Shown here: positions 47,882 to 59,119 of the stretch, piece after piece
Layout: every line of letters begins with the position of its first letter
Position numbering within the stretch: position 1 is the first letter of the stretch
Assembly: GCA_907163375.1 (NCBI GenBank)
Contig: CAJQUW010001640.1
Span: 27,831-91,830 of the forward strand
Source of the DNA: Prostheceraeus crozeri
Taxonomy: Eukaryota > Platyhelminthes > Polycladida > Euryleptidae
Reading direction: 5' to 3'
Length of the DNA stretch: 64,000 nucleotides
Notes under the pieces: generated by a model
The model's database searches: none
What the model was told of the DNA's origin: nothing
What the model saw: only the letters and a program-made list of their open reading frames with translations
Position numbers and translations under genes: made by a program

Positions 47882-49932
47882 ATGCCGACTTCCGCCCGTT
47901 CTCATGACGATTCTCGCTCTGCTGTTTGCTTGCTCTGCATGGGTAAGACCAAGGAAATGCGAAAGATAACGCCAGCTAACCATCACGCAATATTTTCTCG
48001 AAGGACACGATTTCCGAGATATTCGCTTGCCCTCTGCATTATGTGGCACATGTAGAAATGTGATACAAGAATACAGCAAAGGCACATTCACCAAAAGCAT
48101 CGATGTGTTTGACTATTCTGTTATCAGAATATCTCCCCGGCCAGTAACCCGCTCTGGAGTCGTGTGCGAATGTAAGGTGTGTTAAGTTGCCCGTTCTACA
48201 ATTTCTTCGTCTTCGAAATTTGAGAAGAAATCAGTTGGTCGACCATCTTCATCAGCTTCTGCTTTATCATCGACATTGCGTGCACCTAGTCGTATTTGCA
48301 ATTTCTGCCTCACCGCTTTATGTCGAGGCAAAAGTCATACTTGTACAAAAGCAACGAGGAAAGAAAATCTACTCAGTATGGTTCCGGATGAAAAAGGACG
48401 AGACCAGTTAGCTGCGAGCATTCTTAAAGAGAAAACAACGAATTCTGGCTCCAATAATATCTTGTTATCTACTGGTGGTTCTCGTTTAAGTGTTGCTGTT
48501 TCGCCAGAACAGTCATCTACGAAATCAGCCCATTTGTTGACTTGTGATGATTTGGCAACTATACAAGTGACAATGAACTTATCCAGCAACAAAACTATGC
48601 AGCTGGCGTCCCTTATACGATCAGCAACAAAAAATAGACGGAGCATTGAAAATCACGTCAAATCCAAACTGAGTGTACGGAACCATGCCCTGGACGAATA
48701 CTTCACCGTGACTGACATTGATTATACTACTACTACAGCTAGTCAGACTTGCTCGCAAGTATCGAGACCTACTGTTTTTTTGTCACAATCTTGAAGGATT
48801 AATTCGAGAAGTTTTGAACCGAAGGGACCGTCACTCAACAGATGGCATTCTATTCAAAATTGGTCTGGACGGTGGTGGTGGTTTTTAAGTTATGTTTGAC
48901 AATGTGTAGGAGTGATATTATTCATGATCATATAGAACCAAAGAGAGCAGCGTATAAACAAGGTGTCGCCGCAAGGTCATTGAAGGATACGGGCGTCAAA
49001 AAATTGATGATTCTAGCAATGGCCCCAGATGTCCAAGAGAATTATACAAACGTGCTTAGAGTGTGGGTGCTGGCTCAGCTTATCGGTGGTCTAAATGACC
49101 CATCACTAATGGGTTCCAATTTTGCCATACAACTGACCTCAAGCTGGCAAATATTGTACATAAAAAATTATGTCCCACAGTTCCAATCACCCTTGCAGTT
49201 GGTGCAATATTCATCGGACGGAGTTGAAAAACAAATCCGTTTTGAGAACTCTGGGAAATTTGCGTGATTCTTTTTGGGAATGGTACGAAAGTGACGGGAC
49301 TTTAAAAAAATGCAAAGAAGTTTGGGAACATTATACACTTACCTATTTTGAAAGGAGATGACAACGATCGTGTGATTGATATATTGCCACCGCCGGAACT
49401 CCACTTGTTATTGGGGCCAGTAAATACTTTATTCAAGGCAATGGAAACGGAGTGGACCGGCGCACTAATCTGGGCCGACCGTTGCCATGTGTCTGGGGAA
49501 GCTCTACATGGAGGCCAGTTCAATGGAAATTCGTGTCACACCCTACTCTCCAAGCTGGATTTGTTAAGATCAATGTTCCCACTCCATTGCTTGAAGTATC
49601 TCCGGTGTTTTGAAACATTCAGACAAGTCGTTCAATCATGTTATGGTCACCGTCTCAATCCTGACTATATTACGCATATTCAGCTATTCAAAGAGGCCTA
49701 CTTGGACCTTGAAATCCCTGTGACTCCAAAGATTCACGCTATATTTTATCATATTGAGGACTTTTGCCAAATGCGTAATGAGGGTCTTGCGTGATGGAGT
49801 GAGCAAGCAATCGAAACTGTCCATACAGATTTCAAGGCAACATGGGCCAAATATAAAGTACAATTTAGCCATCCTGAATACGCGTGGAAATTATTGAGCG
49901 CTGTAAGAGACTACAACTCGAAACATGTTTGA
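47882..49932 (+). pseudogene. RAG1/Chapaev-type transposase, decayed
   Basis: Pieces in three frames follow one collinear protein, with about seven breaks. In order: AVCLLCMGKTKEM (CxxC) and SALCGTCRNVIQEYSKG (CxxC) as N-terminal zinc fingers; RICNFCLTALCRGKSHTCTK; DDLATIQVTMNLSSNKT; IGLDGGGGF (first Asp, 48868); GVKKLMILAMAPDVQENY; TDLKLANI (second Asp, 49135); HPCSWC (49194-49205); PPPELHLLLGPVNTL; LHGGQFNGN; SCYGHRLNPDY; TPKIHAIFYHIEDFC (H-x4-H, 49735-49752); WSEQAIETVHTDF (Glu at 49801 or 49813). In RAG1 the catalytic D708 is 19 residues before C727-x2-C730 and E962 is 20 after H942 of an H-x4-H pair; here the gaps are about 20 and 17 or 21. The enzyme would be the cut-and-paste transposase of the surrounding element. 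Named breaks include loss of frame after GGGGF (near 48887) and a TGA at 49792-49794. Confidence 0.72.
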
Positions 49933-50126
49933 ACAGTTTATGCATTTCATCTTTTCAATCTGTTGAGTACGCTAAGTGTGTAATTTATTTTCGTTTAGTT
50001 TTTTACATAAATGATGTTTCATCCTTTTTTGTCAGGGCGTAATACAAAATTGAGATCAACATGATAATGTTTTCAAATGTCGGGCACGTGTTAATGCAAT
50101 GTCATATAAAATCGGAAAGAAAGAAC

Positions 50127-50396
50127 TTAGAGGTTCAAAACTATGATTTTTGGATACTTTGGGGGTGGTTTCCTATCTGTTTGTAATATATTTAATAGCT
50201 CTAGGAGGCTTGGATTTTAAGATACTGCGATTTTAAGATTTAAATGGCAGCCATTATTACGTCATATTCGAAAAGATACCGACAAAAAATTTTCTAATGT
50301 GTCTAGAAATATTGTTATTAGTCCAATAAATCAAAAAATACAATCAATTTTCCTGGGGCATTTTTTTCAACCTAAACTTTGTTAAAACCTACCGTG
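50127..50396 (-). repeat. Right terminal inverted repeat (270 bp)
   Basis: Inverted partner of 45865-46134; it ends CCTACCGTG directly before the AATG target duplication. Confidence 0.9.
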
Positions 50397-50639
50397 AATG
50401 TACATCAACTTGATCTGCCAAAAAACAAAATAGAAAAATGAGTATACATTTAAAAATTATAATGAGAGTCTTAATTGGTGGTCTTGGTGTGTTTTTGATA
50501 ACTTCGTCTATAAATTTAACATACAGGCCCATGAAATAGATTTTCAAAACATAAAATGAAAATTGATAAGTAAATCAGCATTGTTTATACTCGGAGGCAC
50601 GTTAGGCGCGGAGCCTTTCTTCCATGTGGCCGAGTTGTT

Positions 50640-50830
50640 ATTTGTTCCCGTCTCATTCTGTTTGTGGTGAGTGTTTAGCAAGAATGCAGAGTGCACTTTG
50701 AAAGTCCTAGGTTGTCCCGACTGAGGTCTGAACCAAAATCTCCCGGACGGAGAGCGAACACTCTACCACCAAAAATGCGGTGTATGAAAAGATTTTAGTT
50801 TATAGCTCTACCACAAGGCCACAGCGCTAG
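50640..50830 (-). mobile_element. tRNA-derived SINE, interrupted head
   Basis: On the minus strand GTGGTAGAGTGTTCGCTC (box A region) is followed by CTCCGTCCGGGAG and box B-like GGTTCAGACC at tRNA spacing, then a tail toward 50640. The head is preceded by 37 bp (ATAAACTAAAATC and more) and a second GTGGTAGAG with GCTGTGGCCTT upstream, as if the head were duplicated or split. Not a working tRNA. Confidence 0.55.
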
Positions 50831-52730
50831 CTGTTGAAAGATTCTGACTAATCACCATTCTTTTCAAACACTGACTTTCATTCACTTGCTCACCGAATGC
50901 ATTTTCAAAACTTTGGCTCTCTCTTTTGGGCCACAATGTCCACCTTGGGTAAACAAACAATTGATGACAGCTCCAGATGCATCTAAAACGATGAATAAAC
51001 TTCGTGTTGCGAAGCATCCGCCATCATCATTTACTAATACTTCAGCAAATCAATTGTCTATACTTATACTCCTCCAAAAACAATTCTAATTCTGCAACTG
51101 CATGCAAGGAGGCTCATTTCACATTTTCATTTGTGTTAACTGATTTCGGTTCAATGTCTTCATGAAGAGGTTCATAGGTTTGTCAGAAAATCTACATTTC
51201 ATACAAGAATAAATTACAGCTCTGCTTCAAATGTCAAATAATAGCATAATTGTTCCGACGAAGGTAATCACCCGATTGTGAAATACATAGTCAATTACTG
51301 AATTATATAACATGCAGAAGCAAATGATCCGGAACAATTATATATTTCTGAAGACTGATGTTGTATTCGATTCATGTTCAACGCATTTTCATGAGCATTG
51401 CCCGCGGATTATATGATGTTTTTGCAATTTAGGTGCGGCGCTGACGCTCTATTTGAGGACGCGTTGCATGAATAGATTTTAGTTTATAGCATTTAATTTT
51501 TTCGAGCTTTTAGTGATTAAATACAAAGAATGTCTACACTGTACATGCATGATGAATCGGAATACGAAAGGGAAGATGTCGAAAATGTGAGCGCGACGGT
51601 AACAACGAAGTCGAGTCGCAAGATTTGCAAGAAATGGAACTAGAAGCTTATGATGTAGTATTGACCATTTCGTTTTTATTGATCGTTTTATGTCGATTTT
51701 CGTGAGTATAAATTAAGTTGCCATCTATTATTTCATCGTTTTGATATGAATTGTAATTCATGCTAAAGATAGCAAAAAGAAGTAGATTTCTCATACAAGG
51801 AGCTGTTAACCATGATCCAAAGCAACACTGGGGCAATAAAATAATTGTGATCTAGGTCATGTTGATTATCGAATCCCCAACAGCCTATATAATGCAGTTA
51901 GGACAGGAATTTAACAATAATTACTAATTAATAGGTTTTGTAAGATAACAAAAACCATCAGACTCATTATGTAGTCGCACTTAAATTGCAATGGTTTTAT
52001 AATGAAACTCGTGAAAACATCTTAATTAGCAAATTTTGATGCGGGTTCTATTTGATTGCGCTTTCAGTGATTATTTCAATTCACGAGAGTTTTATTCAAG
52101 AAAATGTGGTGAGATCATTGAGAAACTATTCAATTTTGTATACTAAGGACATACTGTAGATATACTATGGACTATATTATCATGGCGTAAAAACTGATCT
52201 GTAAACTAAAAGTGAATAACTGAAAGGCGATTACATTCCTTCCAACGCATGGCGCAGAACGTTAGATTCCTGTATGTCAATTGAACTGGAACAATTGGTT
52301 GAATATTCTGCTATAATTTTCTACTCTCAGAAAACTAGCGATTATCTCAGTATGAAGGAAGGTGCAGGAGACTGAACTTCATATGAACTGCATGTAATTA
52401 CCATGCACGAGAGCTATTGAGTCAACTGGAAATAGAACTTAGATCTTGAAAATAAGCAATCAATTAATGCCTGTCAATCCTCGTGCACTAATTGTTTCGT
52501 GTTACATGCGCATGCTTTATTGCATTAAATAAGATCCCACGTGTATACATGTGTTTAATCTAAAACTTAATGAGAGTTGTTGTCCTAAGAGCTTGTGCAA
52601 GTACAAAAACAATCCTTTAGTGCTTGAGTTCACAGTTTTCAGAGACCTTACTGAAAATCAAGCTTCAAAATGCGCATTCTTTAAAGCTGAATGTATTATC
52701 CTGGTATTGTACACCACAGGATTGGAATCA
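50831..52730. other. No gene recognised
   Basis: AT-rich sequence. AGATTTTAGTTTATAGC occurs at 50790-50806 and 51474-51490 as a 17-bp direct repeat around 667 bp of otherwise unknown sequence. Confidence 0.45.
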
Positions 52731-52732
52731 AA

Positions 52733-52850
52733 AGGCCGACTTTTGCCGGCCGACAGGTCGGTCGGTTTTAGCAATGCCGGCCATAAATTTTGAAGACCGG
52801 CTGGCCGAGCAGCCGGCTACCAATTAAGCCGGCCAGTCGGTTATTCAGAC
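52733..52850. repeat. GC-rich block of GCCGGC/CCGAC palindromes
   Basis: A compact island in AT-rich sequence with GCCGGCCGAC, AGGTCGGTCGG, GCCGGCC, GACCGGCTGGCCG and GCCGGCCAGTCGG. It resembles the subterminal palindromes of hAT-type elements (compare 22639-23389), but no matching second end or target duplication was found. Confidence 0.5.
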
Positions 52851-52993
52851 ATCAGTCAGTTATTCAAACATCATGCGAGAATGCAAATATAACATAATAT
52901 ATCTGACGCAAATGTTGCGAACTGTTTCTCGAAAATGCATCTTCAAATCTTTATTCAAAGCAGTCAACATGCAGCAATGCTAGCGATGACAAA

Positions 52994-53171
52994 GCTTGAT
53001 GACCTTGACTCGTGAACAGATGTAAATTTGTATATAATGTGAATTTTATGCAATTTTATAACTTTGTGACCGCTGAGGATGATTCAATAGATGAATCGAA
53101 ACTAGTCCGGAACCAGTGTTTTTTATCTTTCACATATCAATGAAGAGACTGGGTACACTTTGCTGCAATAT
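52994..53171 (+). repeat. Left 178-bp terminal direct repeat
   Basis: Identical to 55578-55755. It holds the hammerhead at 53070-53110 and the first Met of the coding region. Confidence 0.93.
53070..53110 (+). ncRNA. Hammerhead ribozyme, left copy
   Basis: CCG, CTGAGGA, one T, GATTCA AUAGA TGAATC, GAAA, palindromic ACTAGT, C, CGG. CCG and CGG form stem I, GATTCA and TGAATC form a six-pair stem II, CTGAGGA and GAAA are the core, and cleavage would follow GUC. Stem III is the palindrome ACTAGT, best formed between two molecules or tandem copies. As at 37368, one extra base sits between CTGAGGA and stem II. Confidence 0.82.
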
Positions 53172-53868
53172 TATACAACCGGCTCTCAACCCAGAGACAA
53201 CTTCTGTGGTGAAGCAAGGTATAAAATTGGCAGATAAAGAAGTTCGTGCTGAGAAGCGACTTCAATTCCTACGCGAATGTCAGGAGCGGCATGTCATTCC
53301 GAAGTTCCTTCAAACGAAGTTACCTAAATCCTTGAAAATTTCGAAACAAGGAATCAGGAAGGCGCAACAATCAGCTTTGAAGAAGGAAATTGGTGAGGCA
53401 AAACGCACCTTAAGACTAAAATCGACTGATCTCAGTAACATTTTAAAGTGTGTTGATGACAGTCAAAGCCTCATCATAAAGTCGATCATTGAGCATAAGG
53501 TTGCTAAAACTAGAAAAATTCTGTCTAATGTTCACTCTAAAAAGATTCGCAATCTTGAAGCCACTCAGGCTCCCGTCATTCCTCATAAAGGAAAAGTTGA
53601 GTCTTCTCCGATATTGAACATATCTTCGGTTTCTCTTTCTGAAGCTGAAAAAGAAATTCTCTCGTTAGGGTTCTCTATGTGTTTTCCACATACCAACCTG
53701 CGCACAAATGAAGAAAAAGCTGAAGCTGAGTTGTTGATGGGTAAAATCAAGCAACTTGATGAGCCAAATTTTGATGAGAATTTTCTTTCTCAATTTCGCA
53801 ATTCTTTTAAGGCTTATTATAACAAACATAGAGTCAGCAAAGCTTGGCGGTCCAAAAGAAAAAATTGA
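53143..53868 (+). pseudogene. Penelope-like ORF, N-terminal part
   Basis: About 240 residues from Met 53143, which lies inside the left terminal repeat. The region is rich in Lys, Glu and Gln with helical stretches (LADKEVRAEKRLQFLRECQE, KKEIGEAKRTLRLK) and ends in NFDENFLSQFRNSF, typical of the segment before the reverse transcriptase in Penelope-like proteins. It overlaps the next open piece in another frame. Confidence 0.75.
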
Positions 53869-55546
53869 TCAAAAATTTGGCAAAAATTTGGCAAAGAATA
53901 AAAATCTCTTAATCTCCAAATTTGATAAAGGGAATGGTATCCTTATTGATGACAGAGACTCGTATAATCGGAAATTAACAGAAATCTTGAATGACAATGA
54001 CCGCTTTAAAGAATACAAAGTCGATAAACGCTCGAAGAAGGAGCCCTTCATACTTGAAGAAGATAGATTTAATCGGAAACTTCAAAATTTAAAATCAAAG
54101 AAGCTGATAAATGATTCGCTTTATAAGTTGATGAAAGCTTGTGGTTCTCAACCAGAGCGGCTCTATGGACTCCCTTAAGTCCACAAAAGTGAGACGAGTC
54201 CGCCCTACCGCCCAATTCTTAGTATGCGCAACACATACACTGCTAATTTAGCCAATTGGCTTGATAGCCATTTGAAAAAATACATTCCTACCCAATACAG
54301 TCTGAAAGACACTTTTCAGTTTGTCGAGTCTCTCAAAAATTTATCTTTGCCGCAAGGTGATTTGAAAATGTATAGCTTTGACGTGAAGAACTTATTTACT
54401 AACATTCCCGTGAGAAAGACAATCGACCATATTTCCTCATTGATCGACTTTTCCAAATTTCCAGTAAATGAAACAGCCTTCAAGTCTCTTATGGAGCTTG
54501 CATGCACGAATATTCTTCTTAGCTTTAATAATGATTTGTATTATCAATTTGAAGGGATGGCCATGGGGTCTCCTTTGGGGCCCACAATGGCTGCTTTTGC
54601 CCTCGATATAATTGAGAGCAATTTTAGTAAGTACGACGGCAAGTTGCCAATCTACTATCGTCGCTATGTCGATGATTGCTTCTTGATCTTTCATAGTGAC
54701 CAAGAGGCTAAAGGTTTTTTGAATTTTCTAAATGAATTGGATCAAAACATTCAATTCACTTGCGAAGAAAGTGTCGAAAAGTCTCTTACTTTTCTTGATA
54801 CTAACCTCACTCTCAAGAATAGCAAATTTGAAATTGACTTTCATTTAAAAGACACTAACACGGGAGTCTATACTCCTTCTGTTGCATATGCACCAATCAG
54901 TTATAAAACCGCAGCCATTCGCTCTTTGTTTTATAGAGCCTTAAGAATTTGCTCAGCTAGCCATTTGTATGAAAAGGCTGCTTCTCGTATTCGTAGCATC
55001 TTCAAATTGAATGGTTTTACGGACGATCTGATTGATCGCATCAAGAAGAAAGTTGAACAGGGTGTTCGAAATGCATGCGAATCTGAAAAAGAGGATAAAA
55101 CTAAAGTCTATTGGTCCATTCCGTTCATTCAAGAAGGCTCAAAAGAGCTGCAGTCTAAAATTGAGAAATTGAACCGTTGTCTTCAAAATTCTGAAATAAA
55201 AGTTGCATATAAAACTTCTAAATTAAAGAATTTCTTTCATAACAAAGATCCTGTCCCTTGTGGCGTTAAATCGAATATTACTTATCAATACAGTTGTGAC
55301 TGCTGTTCCATGCGGTACGTCGGTGCCACTAAGAGACATTTCAATACTCGTATCAGTGAGCATTTGCGTGGATATCCCACCGCTACAGAGATATCTATGC
55401 ACGATCATAGCCCTAAGGCTGAGAATTTCACTATTGTTGGTCGTTTCAGACAGCCACTAATTCTTGAATCCATAATGATAAAGGAAAACAATAATCTATT
55501 ATCAAATGAACGGAATGGATCACATGTTCTTCTTCTGAACTTGTAA
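53756..55546 (+). pseudogene. Penelope-like reverse transcriptase and GIY-YIG endonuclease
   Basis: Two open stretches in one frame (53756-54178 and 54224-55546). The first has LLISKFDKGNGILIDDRDSY and RLYGLP, the entry of the Penelope reverse transcriptase. The second has MYSFDVKNLFTNIPV (motif A), MAMGSPLGPTMA (motif B), YRRYVDDCFLIF (motif C, YVDD) and LTFLDTNLTL. The C-terminal GIY-YIG module has VKSNITYQYSCDCCSMRYVG, ATKRHFNTRISEHLRG, MHDHSPKAENF and a closing LILESIMIKENNNLL with the catalytic Glu. Such proteins copy RNA at nicks made by the GIY-YIG domain. The reading is interrupted, so this copy is not expected to make the whole protein. Confidence 0.9.
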
Positions 55547-55577
55547 CATCATTATCGATGACGTAGAGTGGAACCAT

Positions 55578-55755
55578 GCTTGATGACCTTGACTCGTGAA
55601 CAGATGTAAATTTGTATATAATGTGAATTTTATGCAATTTTATAACTTTGTGACCGCTGAGGATGATTCAATAGATGAATCGAAACTAGTCCGGAACCAG
55701 TGTTTTTTATCTTTCACATATCAATGAAGAGACTGGGTACACTTTGCTGCAATAT
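55578..55755 (+). repeat. Right 178-bp terminal direct repeat
   Basis: Identical to 52994-53171 and starts 31 bp after the stop codon of the endonuclease frame. Confidence 0.93.
55654..55694 (+). ncRNA. Hammerhead ribozyme, right copy
   Basis: Same sequence and fold as 53070-53110. Two hammerheads 2584 bp apart in one transcript would release a unit-length RNA if both cleave. Confidence 0.82.
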
Positions 55756-57728
55756 ATATGTATATTTAAATATTGAAATGATTTCTAGCAACATCAATAT
55801 CTTACTGATATTTAGGACGAAAATTATGAGTTAAATTTTGTGACCAGCAATTATGGAAATCGATGATTGCCATGGTACATTTGAGACTTGTACCACTTTA
55901 TGATAGAGTGTCCAAGATATCAAAATTTACGTCGAGAAATGACACCATGCGTATTTGTATTGCTTTTACAGCTCAACTAAGTTTCATACATTACTTATTG
56001 ACTTATTGACTATGTCATGTTCTTTAGTGTATCAATTTAAATTATATTTCTAATTTCAATTAATCAATATATTAACATATAATACATGTATAGCATACAA
56101 CATGTATGACAACAAATGATAATGCAATATGTAGCACGCAATGCATAATGTTTTAATGCATTGATATCGATATTCTAATCGATCCTTTTACTGAAAAATT
56201 AAATTTCTTTTCTATACAATATAATTTTCTTTTCCTATTTATCAACTGTTTATTGTATTTCCTTTGATAAGATGTGTCACAAAAGTATTTTTCACAAAGA
56301 TTTCGACTTTAAACCTTCATTAGGTGATGCCACAGCGCACGGATTATTTTATTATGGCAAGGAGAACTTTGCAAAACGCTTGGGGCGGAAGTTGAAGGCA
56401 TGTACAAAATCGTAAAGGCAAAAGGTAAGACAAATAATTGCAATGAGAGTGACTAAAACTCAATTGAAAGCTCAATTTGTGAGACTTTACACGAATATAT
56501 AACATATAACAAATCTCTGCATCAATTTCCTAGAAATTAATTCTGATCATATGAATACAATAGCGCATCACAAACGAGATGGGAAATCTGTCTACATTCA
56601 CATGATCAACTTCGGTCGGTCAAAAGTCGGTCACAGTCAAGGCATAAAATAGCTATGATGAGAATTGCAACCGGACATTAGTACAACCTGTAGAATCCAA
56701 CAACAGATACTTTTTCTTAGCCAAATTTAACAAAAACGTTTGACATCAGTAAATACTATTCTCCTACGACAGTGATGATCTTTTTGCTTACTCCTTAAAA
56801 CAATAATCAGCAGTGAAGGTATTGAGGATGCGTTTTCCCTTTCAAAACACAGACACCGTTTACTGTAAATAGAAACGTTGCGAATCCGGACAAGTTCAAC
56901 ATCACTAGTGCCATTTAAACGACAATATTGTCAGTTTCACGAGGTGCTAGATACACAGTCACAGTTAGCATTGTGTTTACATTGTACAGAAAGAGTAATT
57001 GCAAGTCGTTGACTGACCACAAACTGCATAACTGGGGGCTTCATACAATACTAAGTAGAAAGGATCCGTTAACGAAACATTGTTTGCGAACTTGGTTTGC
57101 CGAACATGACAATGGGCTGGTGATGAAGATACTGAGAATACAAGTAGCAATGAAATGGAAAATTTTGAATCGCAAATTTGATGTTTGATTTAGTGAAAAC
57201 GACAAATAAAATGGATGAAACTTAGTATTTATCACGTGCGTTAGAATACAGCATTTCAGTTGATTTGTTGCAGGCAAATGCTCGCAATTATTTGCACGTA
57301 AAACCAGATCGAATTTCTTGTCATTTAAATGTTGTGAATGAAATAAGGCTAATCTACGAACGATATTCAATAAAAATGAAAACCAAAGACATTGTTGTTA
57401 ACTTATAATTCAATGATTTCAAATTTTCTTGGAGCTAAATGAAATGATGAAAATTGATCCACAGTTTATCAGTCAACTCGACATTGCTGATTTGGAATAA
57501 TCCTTGACAGATAAACATATCTGTAGAATTCAGAAGTAATAAAGTTAATTGATATATGCTACATTCTAAAATGCTGATATTCAAGTATAAAAGCTGACTA
57601 ATGATAGCTATACTATAGCAGCAGAAATGCAGGGTGATGCAAGATGCGGTCAATTTTCAAAAGACTGTGACAATGTATAGATTCAATTTTGATTTCATAT
57701 TTCTTGCATCGTGTAATTTCGCTTCCAT
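55756..57728. other. No gene recognised
   Basis: AT-rich non-coding sequence. No supported ORF or bounded repeat. Confidence 0.5.
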
Positions 57729-58906
57729 GTCGGACGGACAGGATAGAAATTATAAGTTTCAAAATATTGTACTTAATTGCCATTTCTATCAAAGGCACCT
57801 TATTGCATTTCAGAGAAAGTTATAACCTTCATGGCATCGTGTATCGCATCGGACTCATTTGATGTCTCATATGCATGTTGTTCTTCTAATCTCAGGTCTT
57901 AACACATCAAGGATTGATAAAACGTCGGACGGACACTTTGTTATGAAAAAATTACGTTTCAAGCTTCAATCAGTCTCTGATAAATGGAAGATTCATTTCG
58001 CCATCAAAAGCAATGCTATTTTTCTCCCGAATGTCATTAGAAGTGGCGAAACTTGCAATTCAAGAATAATCTACGTCCAAAAATATCCTCTAAATTGGCA
58101 CACTTACAATTCTGCAGCAACTATCTCATTTAATCTTGTTAGTAAGTATTTGACGTAATGATAAACATAAATAGTGAAAGATTTAAGTCTATTTATTAAG
58201 ACTACAAGACTATTGGTAAAAATTCGAAACAGCATGTTTCTATTTTCAACCGTATTACAGTTGTAGACTAATGTACACATTTTAAATTTCGATTCCAGAT
58301 AATGCCAGAATTATTACTTGATGAAAAAATTAAAAGATAGATATTCATATCCTAATGATTACGTGTACTACATTCATTTGGCTTTTAATGTCCGTCCGAC
58401 ATGATAACTTCGATGCATCTAAAACGCTAATGATGCAATCCCCGTAATGTTTTGACTACATCGAAAATTAAAGAATACAGAATTCCGAAAACATGAAATG
58501 TACTTCATCACGCACAGTTCTTGTCGAAATTTTCTTCGTGGCACTACTGTTGACAACGCGAACGGGAACAGAGTGTTCAGTGACTATTATTTTCGCACAA
58601 CTGCGACTCTACATATGGAATTGCAGCAAATATACAAAATTGAGTATAATCGAAATAGGCAGATTGAATTCTTCAAGGAGTCGAGGCAAAGAAGTCTCAT
58701 CTAGCTGAAAAAATGAGCACATGTTGATAACGACTCAAACAGTCTGGAAATGGACAAATCAGCAGGATGCATTGTTTCATCTTTCGTTTGCATCGTTCAG
58801 AGAAACTTTCTGTACAGATTAATGTGTTGTACAGTCAACTAAATGAAGCAAAGATACACAGTAAAACAGAAATTAGAAAGTAGGGAGCTTAGATGTCGGA
58901 CGGATA
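57729..58906. repeat. Four copies of GTCGGACGGA(C/T)A
   Basis: The 12-mer lies at 57729-57740 (plus), 57924-57935 (plus), 58389-58400 (minus) and 58895-58906 (plus, last part GGATA). Flanking bases are unrelated except for AT-richness. They may be termini of small elements or binding sites; no target duplications were found. Confidence 0.6.
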
Positions 58907-59119
58907 TTCAAATTCATCCTGTCACTCCATGTAACGCACATTTCGATGTTATTTTGAATTATCATTACAGTGCCTACATGTATTTGATAGTTCGGAAACA
59001 TGATTTATCTATTTGAACGTTTATAAATCAATGATAAAACTTTATCGCTAGCATGAATTCATTAATTGATATTTTACTATTTATTGGCATGTTTGCGCAA
59101 TGTAAAAGTGACTTGACTC

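Larger units (their letters stand above)
45865..50396 (+). mobile_element. Chapaev/RAG1-like DNA transposon with 270-bp terminal repeats
   Basis: The 4532-bp element starts CACGGTAGGTTTTAACAAAG. Its 270-bp terminal inverted repeats (45865-46134 and 50127-50396) differ at one position by eye. AATG lies on both sides (45861-45864 and 50397-50400). CAC-type ends with a 4-bp duplication fit the Chapaev branch of the CACTA/Mirage/Chapaev superfamily. A Tc1-like element (46165-47451) is nested near the left end; without it the element is about 3.24 kb. The coding region is broken many times although the ends are almost identical, which suggests recent movement by a transposase made elsewhere. Confidence 0.85.
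52994..55755 (+). mobile_element. Penelope-like element between identical 178-bp direct repeats
   Basis: 52994-53171 and 55578-55755 are direct repeats without a single difference by eye. Each contains a hammerhead, and the first runs into the coding region (Met at 53143). Direct partial terminal copies with hammerheads are a hallmark of Penelope-like elements. The coding part between them has an N-terminal coiled-coil-rich region, reverse transcriptase and GIY-YIG endonuclease. Identical repeats mean very recent insertion, yet the coding region is interrupted about twice. No target duplication could be assigned. Confidence 0.9.

Noticed and set aside
50740-50790. Possible tRNA gene (GTGGTAGAGTGTTCGCTC with GGTTCAGACC)
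   Set aside because: The acceptor stem does not pair and the head is split, so it is a SINE head, not a tRNA gene.
56290-56335. Hammerhead-like CTAATGA, weak hairpin, GAAATC (minus strand)
   Set aside because: The core G is changed, stem II is mostly wobble pairs and stem III is not palindromic. Too weak to annotate.
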